Positions 32,701-43,400 of a DNA stretch of 64,000 nt are shown piece by piece; positions within the stretch are counted from its first letter, which is position 1; every line of letters starts with the position of its first letter. Made by a program: the position numbers and the translations under genes. Where the stretch lies: NCBI GenBank assembly GCA_905178155.1, contig CAJINV010000009.1, forward strand, positions 2,395,373 to 2,459,372, written 5' to 3'. The stretch is from Amoebophrya sp. A120 (Eukaryota; Sar; Dinophyceae; Syndiniales; Amoebophryaceae). The notes under the pieces are model-generated. The model was given only the letters and a program-made list of their open reading frames with translations. It did not search any database and had not been told where the DNA came from.

Positions 32701-35700
32701 AAAGCCGTGCCGTTGGGCTGAATCGGAAACAGGATGTACGTATCAAATGTAACTAAAAGTGTCTGGGTCTGGGAACTTGTGATGCTGGGTGGCGTCTCAT
32801 GATGAGGCCACAAGTGCTTTTTGCATGACAAGTTTCTGAGCCACCTCTAAGTGTTGCCTATTCTGCATGACAAACTGCGTTTCTGCATCACAGAAAAGTG
32901 GAGCTCTTGGGTAACGTGCATGACAGATTCTCGAGTCATGCCAGACAAGCATGACAAACTTGCATTCTTCCAGACCCAGACATTTTTACATTTCATAGTA
33001 CGGCTGCGGCGCTGCCGGCTGCAAATTGGTGCTGCTTGATGTCGTTTTCCTGGTTCTTGTACTAGCGATTATACCTTCAACATCGCTCCTCCCGCTGGCA
33101 CTACTTCGAGAGTCAACTACGCCGGCAGAGTCATCTTCACGAGGACCTTCGTCGTCTTTATCCTGTGCAAAAGTATCGTGTACTCGTATAAATGCATTAC
33201 AAATTTTCTCACCATGAGAAATAACATGCGGATTTACCTAACGAAAAAGATTTGCAATGCATGACTGCACTTACTACGAGTACGATACTTTTGCACTTCA
33301 TAGTCTTCTTTTGTCAGCAACGACAAGGGGTCCATTTCCTTCGCCATCTGCCGCGTTTGCTTCATAAGTTTGGGAATGTCGCGCGCGAGAATCTTCTTTT
33401 TCAGCACTTGCAGCTTGCGCAGCCGCCCCGCCCGAGGGGCGGACTTCAAAAAGTTCAAAAACCGATTTTCGGATTCCATAGCGTGCAAGACTTTCTGCAC
33501 TTCCTCTTCGACCACCTGCAGCTGCAGCTTCTGTTCGTCATACAAGCCTTCAATGAGTTTCTCGTGCATGGAGAGCAGCGTTTCGCTCACTTTCAGGTTC
33601 AGCTGACAGCGAAAGGGGACACTATCCAGTCCGTGCTGTTTTGTGTAAGATCGGAGGGCATCAAATGTAAAAATGTCTCTGGGTCTGGAAACTTGTAATG
33701 CTGCGTTGGGAAAAATAGTGAGTGCTCTGGTATGTTGCACAGGCAAGCATGAGAAATGTCTGCGCTTCTTTGTGTTGCATTTTGCGCATGACAGACTGCG
33801 TTTCTCTTTTTGCATGACAGGCAAAAGGGTCTCTTCTTGGACACGCATCTACAAACTTTTTGGTCATGCCAGACAAGCATGACAAATCTCGCAATCTTCT
33901 TCCAGACCCAGACACTTTTTCATTTGATAGAGGGTGGAGAGGTCTTTATGGTTCTGCTCGCGCTCAAAAATCTTTCCGTTTTCGTTTGTGCCCAAAGGTC
34001 CGTCGTCGAAAGGCTTGAAAATAAACATATCCGAGGTTTGGCGCTGCACCACACGATATCATGTGCAAAAATGCCAGGGTCTGGAAACTTGTAATGCTAA
34101 AAGTGAATGATAGACGCACTGCAATACGCAGCTATGCATGACAAATTTTTTGGCTCCCATGTCTTACGTATTCCGCATGGCAAACTGCGTTTTCGCATGA
34201 ACGGCAATAGGGCCTTTTGTTGCCTATGCAACATAGATTCTCGAATCATGCCAGACAAGCATGACAAACTTGCATTCTTCCCGACCCAGACGTTTTTACA
34301 TTTGATACACGAAAAGAGGGCGGCAGCTTCAAATAGTGAAGGTCAGCGATGGGGATAGCTTTCTGCAGGTCGGTATGGATTGCAAAAGTGTCTGGGTCTG
34401 GAAGATTGCAACTTGTGATGCTGAATCCGAATGATGCAAAAATCTGTGTTGCATGAGTGCCAAAAGCTATCCCCCCTTTCGATCAAGTTGGGAGGGAGAT
34501 TCTCATGCAGGAGAGGCATGGCAGATGAGACCTCACAGACTCTGTCATGCTAAGTCCTGCATTACAGACCTGCTCATGGGGCATGAAAAATATGCGTGAC
34601 AAATCTGCATCTTCCAGACCCAGACATTTTTGCATTTGATAGTCGGTGCACATGTCACGCTTCTGCCGCCGATCCAGTACGGGCTGCGGGTGGTTATCCT
34701 GAGGAAAAACGTCCCCACCCCACAGTCAGGTTGGTAAAGTTGCAACACAAATCTCCAAGTTTTGGGAGTTATGCATGACAAGTTTGGCCTCGTAGTGTAA
34801 TGCTGTTTAGCTAGTTAAGCAGCGTCTTCACAGATTTAGCACATCATGCTGATTGGAGCATGACAAATTCCGAAACAAAACTAGAAAATGTCCCTCATGG
34901 GGCTCCGCACGAGAAATATTTTCAGCATGCAGATTTGCATGACAACTCTGGGGGTGGGTGGAAACGTTTTTACAAATGATAGTGGTACAGCATGACCTTG
35001 TCGCTTTCTACGATCATAACTTCGCAGACAAGCGGAAAGGATTATCCTGTGCAAAAGTATCGCACTCGTATACGTATTGCAATCATGCATTACAAATCTT
35101 TATCTTTCTCTCAAAGGTAAATCCGCGTTACAATTTTTACTGACGAGGAAATGAAGATTTGTAATGCATTTATATGAGTACGATACTTTTGCAGTTCATA
35201 AGGATTCTCCTTTCACCATGACTGCAATCATGTCCCGCGTTTTTAGGCTAGCTTCCTGGTCAACCTGGGACCAATGCGCGAGGTCGGGCGTAACCCCTGC
35301 TACGGGAGCTGCACTAACAGTTGTAGTTGCGTTCAAGTTATGGATTGTAAAAATGTCTGGGTCTGGAAGGTTGGAACTTGTAATGCTAGCTTTCCATACC
35401 TAGAAAATCTGTATTGCATAACCAACAAAAGTCGCAGCCTCTTTTGTCATGCAAAAACGCAGTTTCTCATGCGGATTGCCTATGAGAAAGCGTTTTGGGA
35501 AGTTGTCATGCCGGACTGCATTCGGAAGTGTCTTCATCCTGCACATTTTAGCATCAGAAGTTTCCAGACCCAGACATTTTTGCATTTGATACAAGTCGGG
35601 AGAATTATTACCCTCTCCAATCCGCTCCACCGCCGTTTTCATCCGATATTACAATGAAAAATGCCCCCTCCCCATATCAAAACGGAAATCTGTGATGCAG

Positions 35701-36916
35701 ATTTGTTGTCACAGATCAACTTTGTGACGCTAGAAGGCAAAAGATGCGGACTGTAGTGCTGCCTAGCGTGGGAAAGCCTTGCAGCTCCAGGATAACAGGA
35801 GGCAACTGAAAGTGGGAAACAGCATGACAGATTGCCTGCAATTTAGGCCGCAGCTTCGTCTCTTGGACTTCTAGCAATACAAGTCGATTTGTGTACTCAA
35901 ATACAGCATCACAAATTCGCGCATCTTCCGTTTCCGATATGGGGTGGGGGCTTTTTTCACTTTGATATCCGGTCGGCAAAATTTTCTCTCTTCTCAGTGG
36001 CATCTCCGACCGCTTCCAAGTCTTGTAGCTTTTCCCCCCCAGAGACGGTAACCACTTGATCAGTGAAATTGCTCCAGACTGCTTGCATTTTGGTCAGCAG
36101 CTCCCTACGTTTCTGTTCCGTGAACGCCTCCCCCCGCGACCGCAGCAACCGCCGGGCCTTGTTGCCCCACCAGAGCCAGGCGATCGCGGATCGCATAGAG
36201 CGCACACTTTTGACAATATTCGTGTCTCCCCAAGTAGGTGCCGTCGCAATGTCCTTCAGGGTGTCCACAGCCACCTTGCCAGCAACAGTTCCCAAGACGA
36301 TCTTCCCAATGATCGTCCAGGCGGGCTTTTGTTTTTTTTGCAATTGCAGCATCGACATCAGCTGTTGCTGGTGGTGGTGGTGCTGCTGCTCCATCTTCTG
36401 GGTCGACGTCGTGGTTGTCTTCTCTTTCATTTTCTTCGTCCGTCGTGAAAATTTTTGGAGGAAAGCGTAGTGCACTTCGCTCGTCCGAATAGCACCAAGC
36501 TGGTCCTCTACTTCGTGGCTTCCAGTTCTTCTCTCGTCGAAAGAGCTCAGGGAGGTAATGTCGGTTGTAGTACCAAAAATGTTGACGTCTGTTGTACTAT
36601 TCTGGAGGTCCAGCGGTACAACAGGACCGTGAGTACGCTGGCGATCCTCAAGATGATGAGGAAGTCGTTGTGAAGATTTATGATATAGGACGAGTTCCTG
36701 TTCCCCTTGTTCTCCTTCTTCTTCCAATTCAACATCAACTTGCCGCTGGCCCTCGTGCTGCATTAAAAACACCATGCCACACGTTTCTCTCGTCGAGAGG
36801 AAAAACGCGGCCAGGGGAACAGAAGCGAGAGAGATCATCCTCCTTGTCCTTGAGGGGCTTGTTCCGAAGTTGTAGGCGTCGTTCATCTTCAGGTCGTCGT
36901 TTTTGGTGCTCTTCAT
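29780..36916 (-). CDS. 1,013-aa membrane protein with 16 introners
   Basis: Function not recognised. ATG at 36916 to TAA at 29782-29780, interrupted by F3, A10, B7, D4, A9, A8, A7, B6, A6, D3, B5, C8, E2, G3, B4 and K2 (which contains J2). Removing each with one 5-bp TSD leaves 3,042 nt, exactly 1,014 codons, with no internal stop. A hydrophobic stretch near residues 28-48 (I-S-L-A-S-V-P-L-A-A-F-F-L) could be a signal anchor. A basic region follows (R-R-T-K-K-M-K-E-K, then Gln/His runs). The middle has a coiled-coil-prone Lys/Glu/Leu segment, then Ser/Thr/Pro-rich low complexity. The C-terminus has two hydrophobic stretches (T-L-G-A-V-V-V-C-A-V and L-L-P-V-G-I-G-L-V-F-L-G-L). A pyrimidine-rich CTTCTGCAAG just before the ATG would suit a spliced-leader acceptor, as used in dinoflagellates. 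Confidence 0.75.
29859..30359. mobile_element. Introner K2, containing J2
   Basis: Family K ends, 501 bp, TSD GAATC/AAATC (one transition). Introner J2 sits 20 bp inside its left end. Removing all of it joins the last two coding exons of the 1,013-aa protein gene within its C-terminal hydrophobic region. Confidence 0.88.
29879..30120. mobile_element. Introner J2, nested inside K2
   Basis: Family J, 242 bp, exact TSD CCCGT. Its target is K2 sequence, not exon: joining the flanks rebuilds the family K block CAACCCGTCCCCCTC. An introner that has transposed into an introner. Confidence 0.9.
30683..30843. mobile_element. Introner B4
   Basis: Family B, 161 bp, exact TSD CTGTG, 1,013-aa protein gene. 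Confidence 0.92.
30887..31105. mobile_element. Introner G3
   Basis: Family G, 219 bp, TSD GTGGT/GTAGT (one transition). Only 43 bp of sequence separate it from B4. Confidence 0.88.
31196..31346. mobile_element. Introner E2
   Basis: Family E, 151 bp, exact TSD GCAAG, 1,013-aa protein gene. Confidence 0.92.
31512..31843. mobile_element. Introner C8
   Basis: Family C, 332 bp, exact TSD GGTTT. Interior reversed relative to C2. About 20 extra bases near its left end are a local duplication of the GCATAAAATGCAA block. Confidence 0.92.
32131..32292. mobile_element. Introner B5
   Basis: Family B, 162 bp, TSD TCCTT/TGCTT (one mismatch), 1,013-aa protein gene. Confidence 0.88.
32335..32613. mobile_element. 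Introner D3
   Basis: Family D, 279 bp, exact TSD ATGAA. Interior reversed relative to D2 and D6: the TCAAGATGGG-type block is at the opposite end. Confidence 0.92.
32741..32997. mobile_element. Introner A6
   Basis: Family A, 257 bp, exact TSD GTACG. Shares a near-identical interior with A13 (GTCTCATGATGAGGC and GAGCTCTTGGGTAACGTGCA). Confidence 0.93.
33159..33302. mobile_element. Introner B6
   Basis: Family B, 144 bp, exact TSD GTCTT, 1,013-aa protein gene. Confidence 0.92.
33659..33929. mobile_element. Introner A7
   Basis: Family A, 271 bp, exact TSD GAGGG; the left terminal T has become C (CATCAAATG). Confidence 0.92.
34057..34307. mobile_element. Introner A8
   Basis: Family A, 251 bp, exact TSD CACGA, 1,013-aa protein gene. 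Confidence 0.93.
34374..34641. mobile_element. Introner A9
   Basis: Family A, 268 bp, exact TSD GTCGG. Flanking exons are only 66 and 53 bp, among the shortest in the gene. Confidence 0.93.
34695..34981. mobile_element. Introner D4
   Basis: Family D, 287 bp, exact TSD GTGGT, 1,013-aa protein gene. Confidence 0.92.
35043..35200. mobile_element. Introner B7
   Basis: Family B, 158 bp, exact TSD AGGAT, 1,013-aa protein gene. Confidence 0.93.
35339..35591. mobile_element. Introner A10
   Basis: Family A, 253 bp, exact TSD CAAGT, 1,013-aa protein gene. Confidence 0.93.
35647..35967. mobile_element. Introner F3
   Basis: Family F, 321 bp, TSD TCCGA/TCCGG (one transition). Ends the long first exon of the 1,013-aa protein gene. 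Confidence 0.88.
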
Positions 36917-38276
36917 TTGCTTTTCTTGCAGAAGAAAATAAATGCAGGTAAATAAAGGTAACTTAAATTTTTTCTTCAATCTACTGTATTGACTTCTTGA
37001 AAGATTGTTGAAGAGTAGAACTCCATTCAATCGCTTGATGAAAAATACATACGTGCAGTAACCAACACTAAGTGCTTCCTACTTGTACTTGAAAGTGTTA
37101 TTTTTCTTGGGATAAAGTAGAAAACTGCGCCGATCTCTACTCTGTGCCGGAATTATAGTCGAGTGGAGGTAGTAGTGGAAAAAGTAGAGCACAGAGTCCC
37201 CTTCACGGCGGCGGGTCACTAGGCTCTAAAAATCTTCAAGACCGACAACAATCATCTCTAGTTTTTTAGCGCCGCAAACTGCGAGTTTATGACCGAGAGT
37301 TTTAATAGTTCTGGCAGAGGAAAATAAAGCAGCAGGACAGATAAGCAGGACGGCTGCTTCTTCGATAAGTACACACGGCGGAGTCGCACCAGCAGCTACT
37401 GCGCCTTCAACCGACGCACTTCTTCGAAAGCGCAGAATCACAGAGAAGCAGAGCAGTAGTGGACATCATCAGACCACTAGGCCAAGAAACCGAGCTATTT
37501 CAACATCAACCGCACGTCACGTGCGATCTTGGGAAAGGCATTATCTATTATCCGATGTAAAATTGGATACAGAATGCTTATTGTCATCTTCCACTGCACC
37601 GATGAATATTCAGCTGCAACGTCGTGGTCGTATGAACCGAGTTCCTCGCCTGAGTGTCAAAAAAGAAGCACCTCCCATCTTGACCACGAGCGCAAAGACC
37701 GACCGGGCGCGGGCACTGTATTACATGCAAGTGCATCCTGATACTCATTTGAATGCTAACTTGGTAGGTGGAAGAGCCAACTTCAACTGGCTTTTGTTGT
37801 TGGTCGAAGATGTGGAACATCAAGAGCAGTCCAAGCTTTTGAGCGGATGAAGATTCATTGCTTTACTTTCGCCATTCTGCTGAAGATCTATTAAAGTTGT
37901 AAAAGTAAATGGGTATCCGTACTATGGCCAAAAAGTAATACGACTCAAATGAGAGCTATCGCTTTGCATGCCCAAAATCAATAAAGGCGCAGTCCCTGCT
38001 CCCGCATATGGAGCTGGAGGACTGTCTCGACATCATAAAGTTCAGGCTTATCTGTCATCTGGAGAAGTGATGAAATTGAAACAAGAGAGCACATCATACA
38101 TCTATTTTCACACATCACACCACTCCTGCAAGCTCTTCAATACTTTTGTCTAAAGAGCAGAGACGCCGATGTTGTACGTTTTTTCGCGTTTTGTGGTTCG
38201 TTATCCGCGGCTGGATGCGTAAAGTTCGTTGTGCTTGATGTCCCCAAGTAAGTATCTCATTTTTCCAGTGCAGAGG
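36917..38276. other. Intergenic, with first copy of a ~100-bp repeat
   Basis: No introner and no convincing gene; a 109-codon plus-strand frame at 37521-37850 overlaps the repeat and is not called. At 37793-37890 lies a ~100-bp sequence (CATTGCTTTACTTTCGCCAT core) that recurs in the same orientation at 39829-39932, on the other side of the small secreted-protein gene. Confidence 0.5.
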
Positions 38277-39571
38277 CTAGTACTCGAGGTCCTCCTGTGC
38301 TGGTGCAAGTTGGCGGCACCAAGGAACCCAAATGTCGTTGATGTCGCGAAAATTGGCGGGAGTAAGGTTTTCGCACATATCTTTCTTCATCTGATCTACT
38401 ATGGAAGTACTACACAGACTGTCGGAGAAAAGGCTGTTCGCTGTGTTCACAATATCAAACAAAAAACTGTCAAACGTTAACGGTTTTCATAGATTGCAAA
38501 TATGCATGACAAATTCTTAGCATGCATGCTACGCATGACAAACACAAGTTTTGGCTTTTGTGGTGCATTACTGCATCACAAATTTCGTTAACGTTAACAC
38601 TTTTTCCTGTGATACAAAATCGGTAGCTTTGCGCGAGAAGATGATGCGCCGTCGTTACTGGTAGTAGCTGTCGTGGTTTTATTACTTTGTAGCGGGTAGT
38701 TCACATCGTCCTGTTTTTTGCTGATCTTGCACGCCGCCAGCTCCTCGTGGTCCTCTTCTTGTTCTTTCTTCGGAGATGTTGCAAGGAACCCTTCCGAGAA
38801 GGCGGAGCCGTTGGATGACGAAGATTTCTTCGCTGAACTATACAAGGACATTCTCTTCATCCCTTCGTCCAATTGGTCAAGCTGCCGCAAATAGTCCTCG
38901 TCCATCAGCAGGCGATGGTCGTCGATGATGTCTTGAGAAACCAGGCGGCGCATGGTTCCGGAGCAGGTGCTAAAAGCCCCCGACTGCTCACTGTCGCTCG
39001 GAGAAAACTGTCGCCACAAATGATCCGCGAACCTGTCAAGAACAACCTCCGGTGCTGGGTGTTGTTGATCTTCACTGTGCTGCTGCTGCTGCGCCGGTCC
39101 TCGTGGTTGAAGCATCTGATCTCGCTCGTTGACGTTGGTCGTCCCGGCTAGTGGGCGCAACAAGAACGGGGCGTCGGGGCCCTGTGGTCCTCCTCGGTGC
39201 ACAACATCAGAGCCGCCTGGCAGGTCGCCCGGAATAAATGCATTGTCGACCGGATGCGACAGCGGCGCTAGCTTCGCGTCCGGAGAATACCAGTCGCGGG
39301 CCGGCAGGAGTCGTGGCGCCAGCTTCGCGTCCGGAGAATACCAATCGGCCGGCAACGGGGCCATTTTCCCGTCCGGAGAGAAGTCGTGGGCAAAGACCGG
39401 CTCGTGGCCCTCTGCGTCCGCATGAGCTGCTGCATCCGGGTCGTCGAACGGGGCCGGCGGCGCCAGCTGTGCATCCCCCGGGGCGATGAATCCACGCGAC
39501 GTCAAACGCACCGCTCCGGCTTGCGCAACAGAAGTGGCTGCAAGAGAGGTAGAGAGGCAGCGAAGCAACAT
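38277..39571 (-). CDS. Secreted protein with W-Y-S-P-D repeats, 375 aa
   Basis: ATG 39571 to TAG 38279-38277, interrupted once by introner I1; removal leaves 1,128 nt (376 codons). The N-terminus is a plausible signal peptide: short basic start, then Leu/Ala-rich core ending near A-Q-A-G. The next ~100 residues carry imperfect repeats built on D-W-Y-S-P-D-A-K-L-A-P, twice, plus two variants (F-S-P-D-G-K-M-A-P and P-G-D-A-Q-L-A-P). The middle is Gln/His/Ser-rich and the C-terminus is Ser/Lys-rich. Such repeats suggest a secreted or wall-associated protein, but I know no family. Flanked by a ~100-bp direct repeat in the intergenic DNA. Confidence 0.65.
38453..38614. mobile_element. Introner I1
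   Basis: Family I, 162 bp, TSD CACAA/CAAAA (one mismatch). The only introner in the small secreted-protein gene; its subterminal GTTAACGTTAAC palindrome is shared with I2. Confidence 0.87.
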
Positions 39572-40404
39572 CGTCGGAAATGGTTTTTAGCTTCAGGACC
39601 AGATGAACCAAGTTTAGGTATTAATCGAGAACAAATTGGTACAAATATGTTTGAGGTAAAACCACTCAAAAGAGTAAACGAAATGTAAACGAAAACGATA
39701 AGGATAACGATAACGAACGTGAAAATATTAGAATATAGAAATACGATCAGTGTACTTACATGAGGAATATCAAAATCTATATCACTGGTACAGAGGACCA
39801 CGCCTGGCGTCCTTCTTACGATGCCTGGCTTTGTTGTTGTTCGGAGATGTGGAAGAAGAGCAGTCCAGCTTTTGAGCACCACATGAAGATTCATTGCTTT
39901 ACTTTCGCCATTCATCTGCTGAAGATCTTTATCTGATTCATTTCGAATTCGAATTGGAAGACTTCATTGCTTTGCACCAGCGGAGCGGCTGCGTGAAAGG
40001 TGTAGGTAAGCTCTTTCGTTTCGAATTTTTTCCGCATGCTCTGGGATAGGTTTCATCTTTGCATCTTCCCCGGCAGTAGTAGATCTTTGTGCAAGAATAG
40101 ATTCCACGTGCTCCATTCCTAACGGTTGATATTAGATTCCACTTATGCTCATATCAGAATCCAAGGAATAGTTCAAAGCTCAGCTGTCTATATTCTGTTT
40201 CACCTCCGCATCTTTAGTGCGATAGACAAAGCATCAAAGACAGGCTTTTGACCAATTAAATGTACAACAAAAACAAGGAGCCTACACTACTGCTAGTTCG
40301 TGTGAAAATTACAAACATCGGTGAGGATTTCTAAGTTACGTGGATCTCTAGTACAATCGCTTCAATATTATTTCTCTCCTAGTACAACAACCGGCGCATG
40401 CAGG
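39572..40404. repeat. Intergenic, with second copy of a ~100-bp repeat
   Basis: Holds the second copy (39829-39932) of the direct repeat also found at 37793-37890. The rest is AT-rich with GAATTC/GATTCCA-type short repeats near 40090-40160. No gene or introner. Confidence 0.5.
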
Positions 40405-43400
40405 CTACAGTATCCGCCTACTAGTAGCCATGGTCGACGCAGCTGCATCGACTGATGCGTACATTTTCCCCAGCCCGCTTCCGCCCTCGACGTCGACGGT
40501 TTGCGTACTCCGCCCGGGCGAAAAGGTCAGCACCGAGCAATCCGGACCGACCCAGTACATGTCGCAGACACACTATCCCACGAAAAAAGTGTTACAGTTA
40601 CATATTTGTTTTTGTAGTGAATTCAGCAACACAAATTTCTCTGCATGAGAGAGAAAACTTGTAATGCAGAAATCCTAGGGGAAAACACGTATGAAACGAG
40701 GCTCCTATGCATATCCGGCATGACAGAGCTTGTCTGTCTTGCTTGGCCTGCAACACAATGTGTAACTGTATTAACACTTTTTTCTTGTGATACACACTCC
40801 CCGTCGACGCACACCCCGTTGCCGGAGCACTTGTTCAGACACAATTTCCGCTCGCAGTAGCTCCCCTCGTAGCCCTGCACGCAGATGCACTGCTCGGCCG
40901 GAAACTCATTCCAGCAGGTTCCCCGGTGCTCTGTCGGGGTGGAGCTGCAATTTTTGAAGCACGCCGCCAGACTGCAGTCCTCGCCCGTCCATCCCGTGTC
41001 ACACTCGCGTCTAACAGTGCACAACTCCCCCTTCTGCCCCTCATTTGTAATTGTGCACGAACGAGTCAACACAAGCAACGACAGAAATGGGCCTGCGCCC
41101 ACAACATAACGAAGAAATCTTCTACACATGGAATGTAGCACTATTTCAGGTTATTTCGAAATTTGTGATGCGAACAGTGCTTGTTCAACGCAAGTGGCAA
41201 ACGTGTACGTGGAATTGGTATTTTGCATTACCACAAACGAGGGGGAGGGGAACAAGTTGTCCACTTTCATATCGCACCTTCGTACTACCGTGTCCTTCAA
41301 TGCTGCCGCACCTCCAAGCGCGTAGGCGTTTTTGATGCCTGCGGGTATGTTGGGGTGCGAGACCCCATAGCGAACGTCGTCCGTGACGCACTGACCCCGC
41401 CCGGAACACTCAATGCAGTGATATTCCATCGAGTTCGGATCCGTGTAGCAGGGCGATCCGGGGCACATCGGTAAGGAGCAGTCCGGCCCCGTCCACCCAT
41501 TTTCGCAGACGCAGTGGGAAAACTCGCAAACGTATTACAACGAAAAATGCCCCCACCCCATAGTCAAAATGGGGAATCGGCTAGACAAATCCACAAGCTT
41601 TGGCTGTTTTGCATCACAAATTTGGACTCGTAGTGTAGTGCTGTTTATTGAGGTAGTTCAGAAGCATCACAGATCTGGTATATCATGCTGATTGGAGCAT
41701 GGCAAATTCCAAATCACGACTAGAAAATGCTTCTCATTGGGCTCCGCATGAGAAACATTTTCAGCATGCAGAGTTGCATTACAACTATGGGGTGGGGACG
41801 ATTTTCAATACGATAAAACGCCCTTCCCCGTGCAGTTGTTGGGGCACTGGTCCGGGCGGAGCCGTATGCATTGCAAAAGTATCGCAATCGTACTAGTCTA
41901 AATTGCATTACAAATTTGCTCAGCATGAAAACTGGAATTTGTCATGCTGCTTTACCTTAAGGCCAAGACTTGTCATGCATGATTGCAATTAGTACAAATA
42001 CGATACTTTTGCAGTTCATAAGCCGCCACATGCCCAGGTGCATGGTGGGACGAAAGACGGGGATAAACTCGTCTACGTCGCTATGGAAGCGTCAGGTTTG
42101 AAATCGTCAAAGTTGAAATAATCTGTAATGCATAAAATGCATGACCCGAGGCGCGTGTGTTGCAGACAAGGCAAGTGAGGCCGATTGTAAGCCTGTTTGG
42201 GGTTACAGCTCGAGCTGCTAAAGTAGCATCAGAAAATCGCTCTTCTTTGCCTAAACAGCATGACAAACTGGATTTAGGGACCGCCGAAATTTGTCATGCG
42301 CCACTTGGAAACTGGGTTCCAGCTGGCATCCATTTTATGCATGGCAAATTATTTCAACTTTGTCGATTTCAACTCTGACACATCCATAGTCGCAGATCCC
42401 CTTGCACAGAAACCGCATCGCGGTTAAGTTCAGAAAACCCCCCTCGACAATCGCGGCCGGGCCCTCGCGGACGATCAAATCGTATTCCCGCGTAACCCCT
42501 ATCCTGATTAAAAACGTCCCCACACCAGAGCCAAGATGGGAAATCTGCTAGACAAATCGACCAGCTTTGGCTGTTTGGCATGACAAATTTGTCCTCGTAG
42601 TGTGATCCTCGATTCAGCTAGTTCACATATCTGCATCACAGATCTATCATAGCATGCTGATGGTGGCATCACAAATTCCATAACACGAATGGAAAATGCT
42701 TCTCATAGGGCTCCGCATGAGAAACTTTTTTGGCATGCAGAATTGCATGACAACTCTGGGGTGGGGACGTTTTTAGACAGGATAACCACCTCCTTGTCCT
42801 CATCGATCGCTTCGGCCACAATTTTCTCTTTCGACAACCCGTTCTCATCCGCTATGACCAGGTTCCTGCAACCGTTCTCGAAAGTAAACTGCCCCGGGAC
42901 ATCGCAGATCGGCGGATTCACGTCTGTCCGACAGCCGTTCGCCGCGGTAAATTGGCCGTCCTGGTCACAGATTGCCGGATTTTTGTTGGGTTTTTTGTTC
43001 CACAACTGGTCTTCCAAGTCACTCCCGGGCTCCGGAAAGTTGTTCGCCAGGGGGCAACACAAGCCCCGCAACGCGCAGTTTCGCTTGATGGACCGCAGTA
43101 AATCGGTCGTCAAAGGGTTCTTCGGGTCTCCCTCCAGGATAAACAAATCCGTGATGTTTGGGTACTGCAGTTTCGTTTCCGGGTCGTGAAACGTCGTGGG
43201 CAAGTCTTTCGCGGATTTGAAACAGCGTCGATCTCGATCTCGTCGCGTGTCCGTCACGTTCAAATCCGTTTTCACCCAGCTGTATTAGAGTGCACAACTC
43301 CCCCGCCCCCTCGTTTGTCATGCAAAATGCCAAATCCGCGCCTTGCTCTTTGGCACCAAATGCATGACAAGTTCTCGATGCCAAAACCGCACTACAGTCC

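Noticed and set aside
37521-37850. 109-codon plus-strand frame
   Set aside because: Its end overlaps the ~100-bp intergenic repeat, it has no domain or splice context, and the repeat is non-coding at its second copy.
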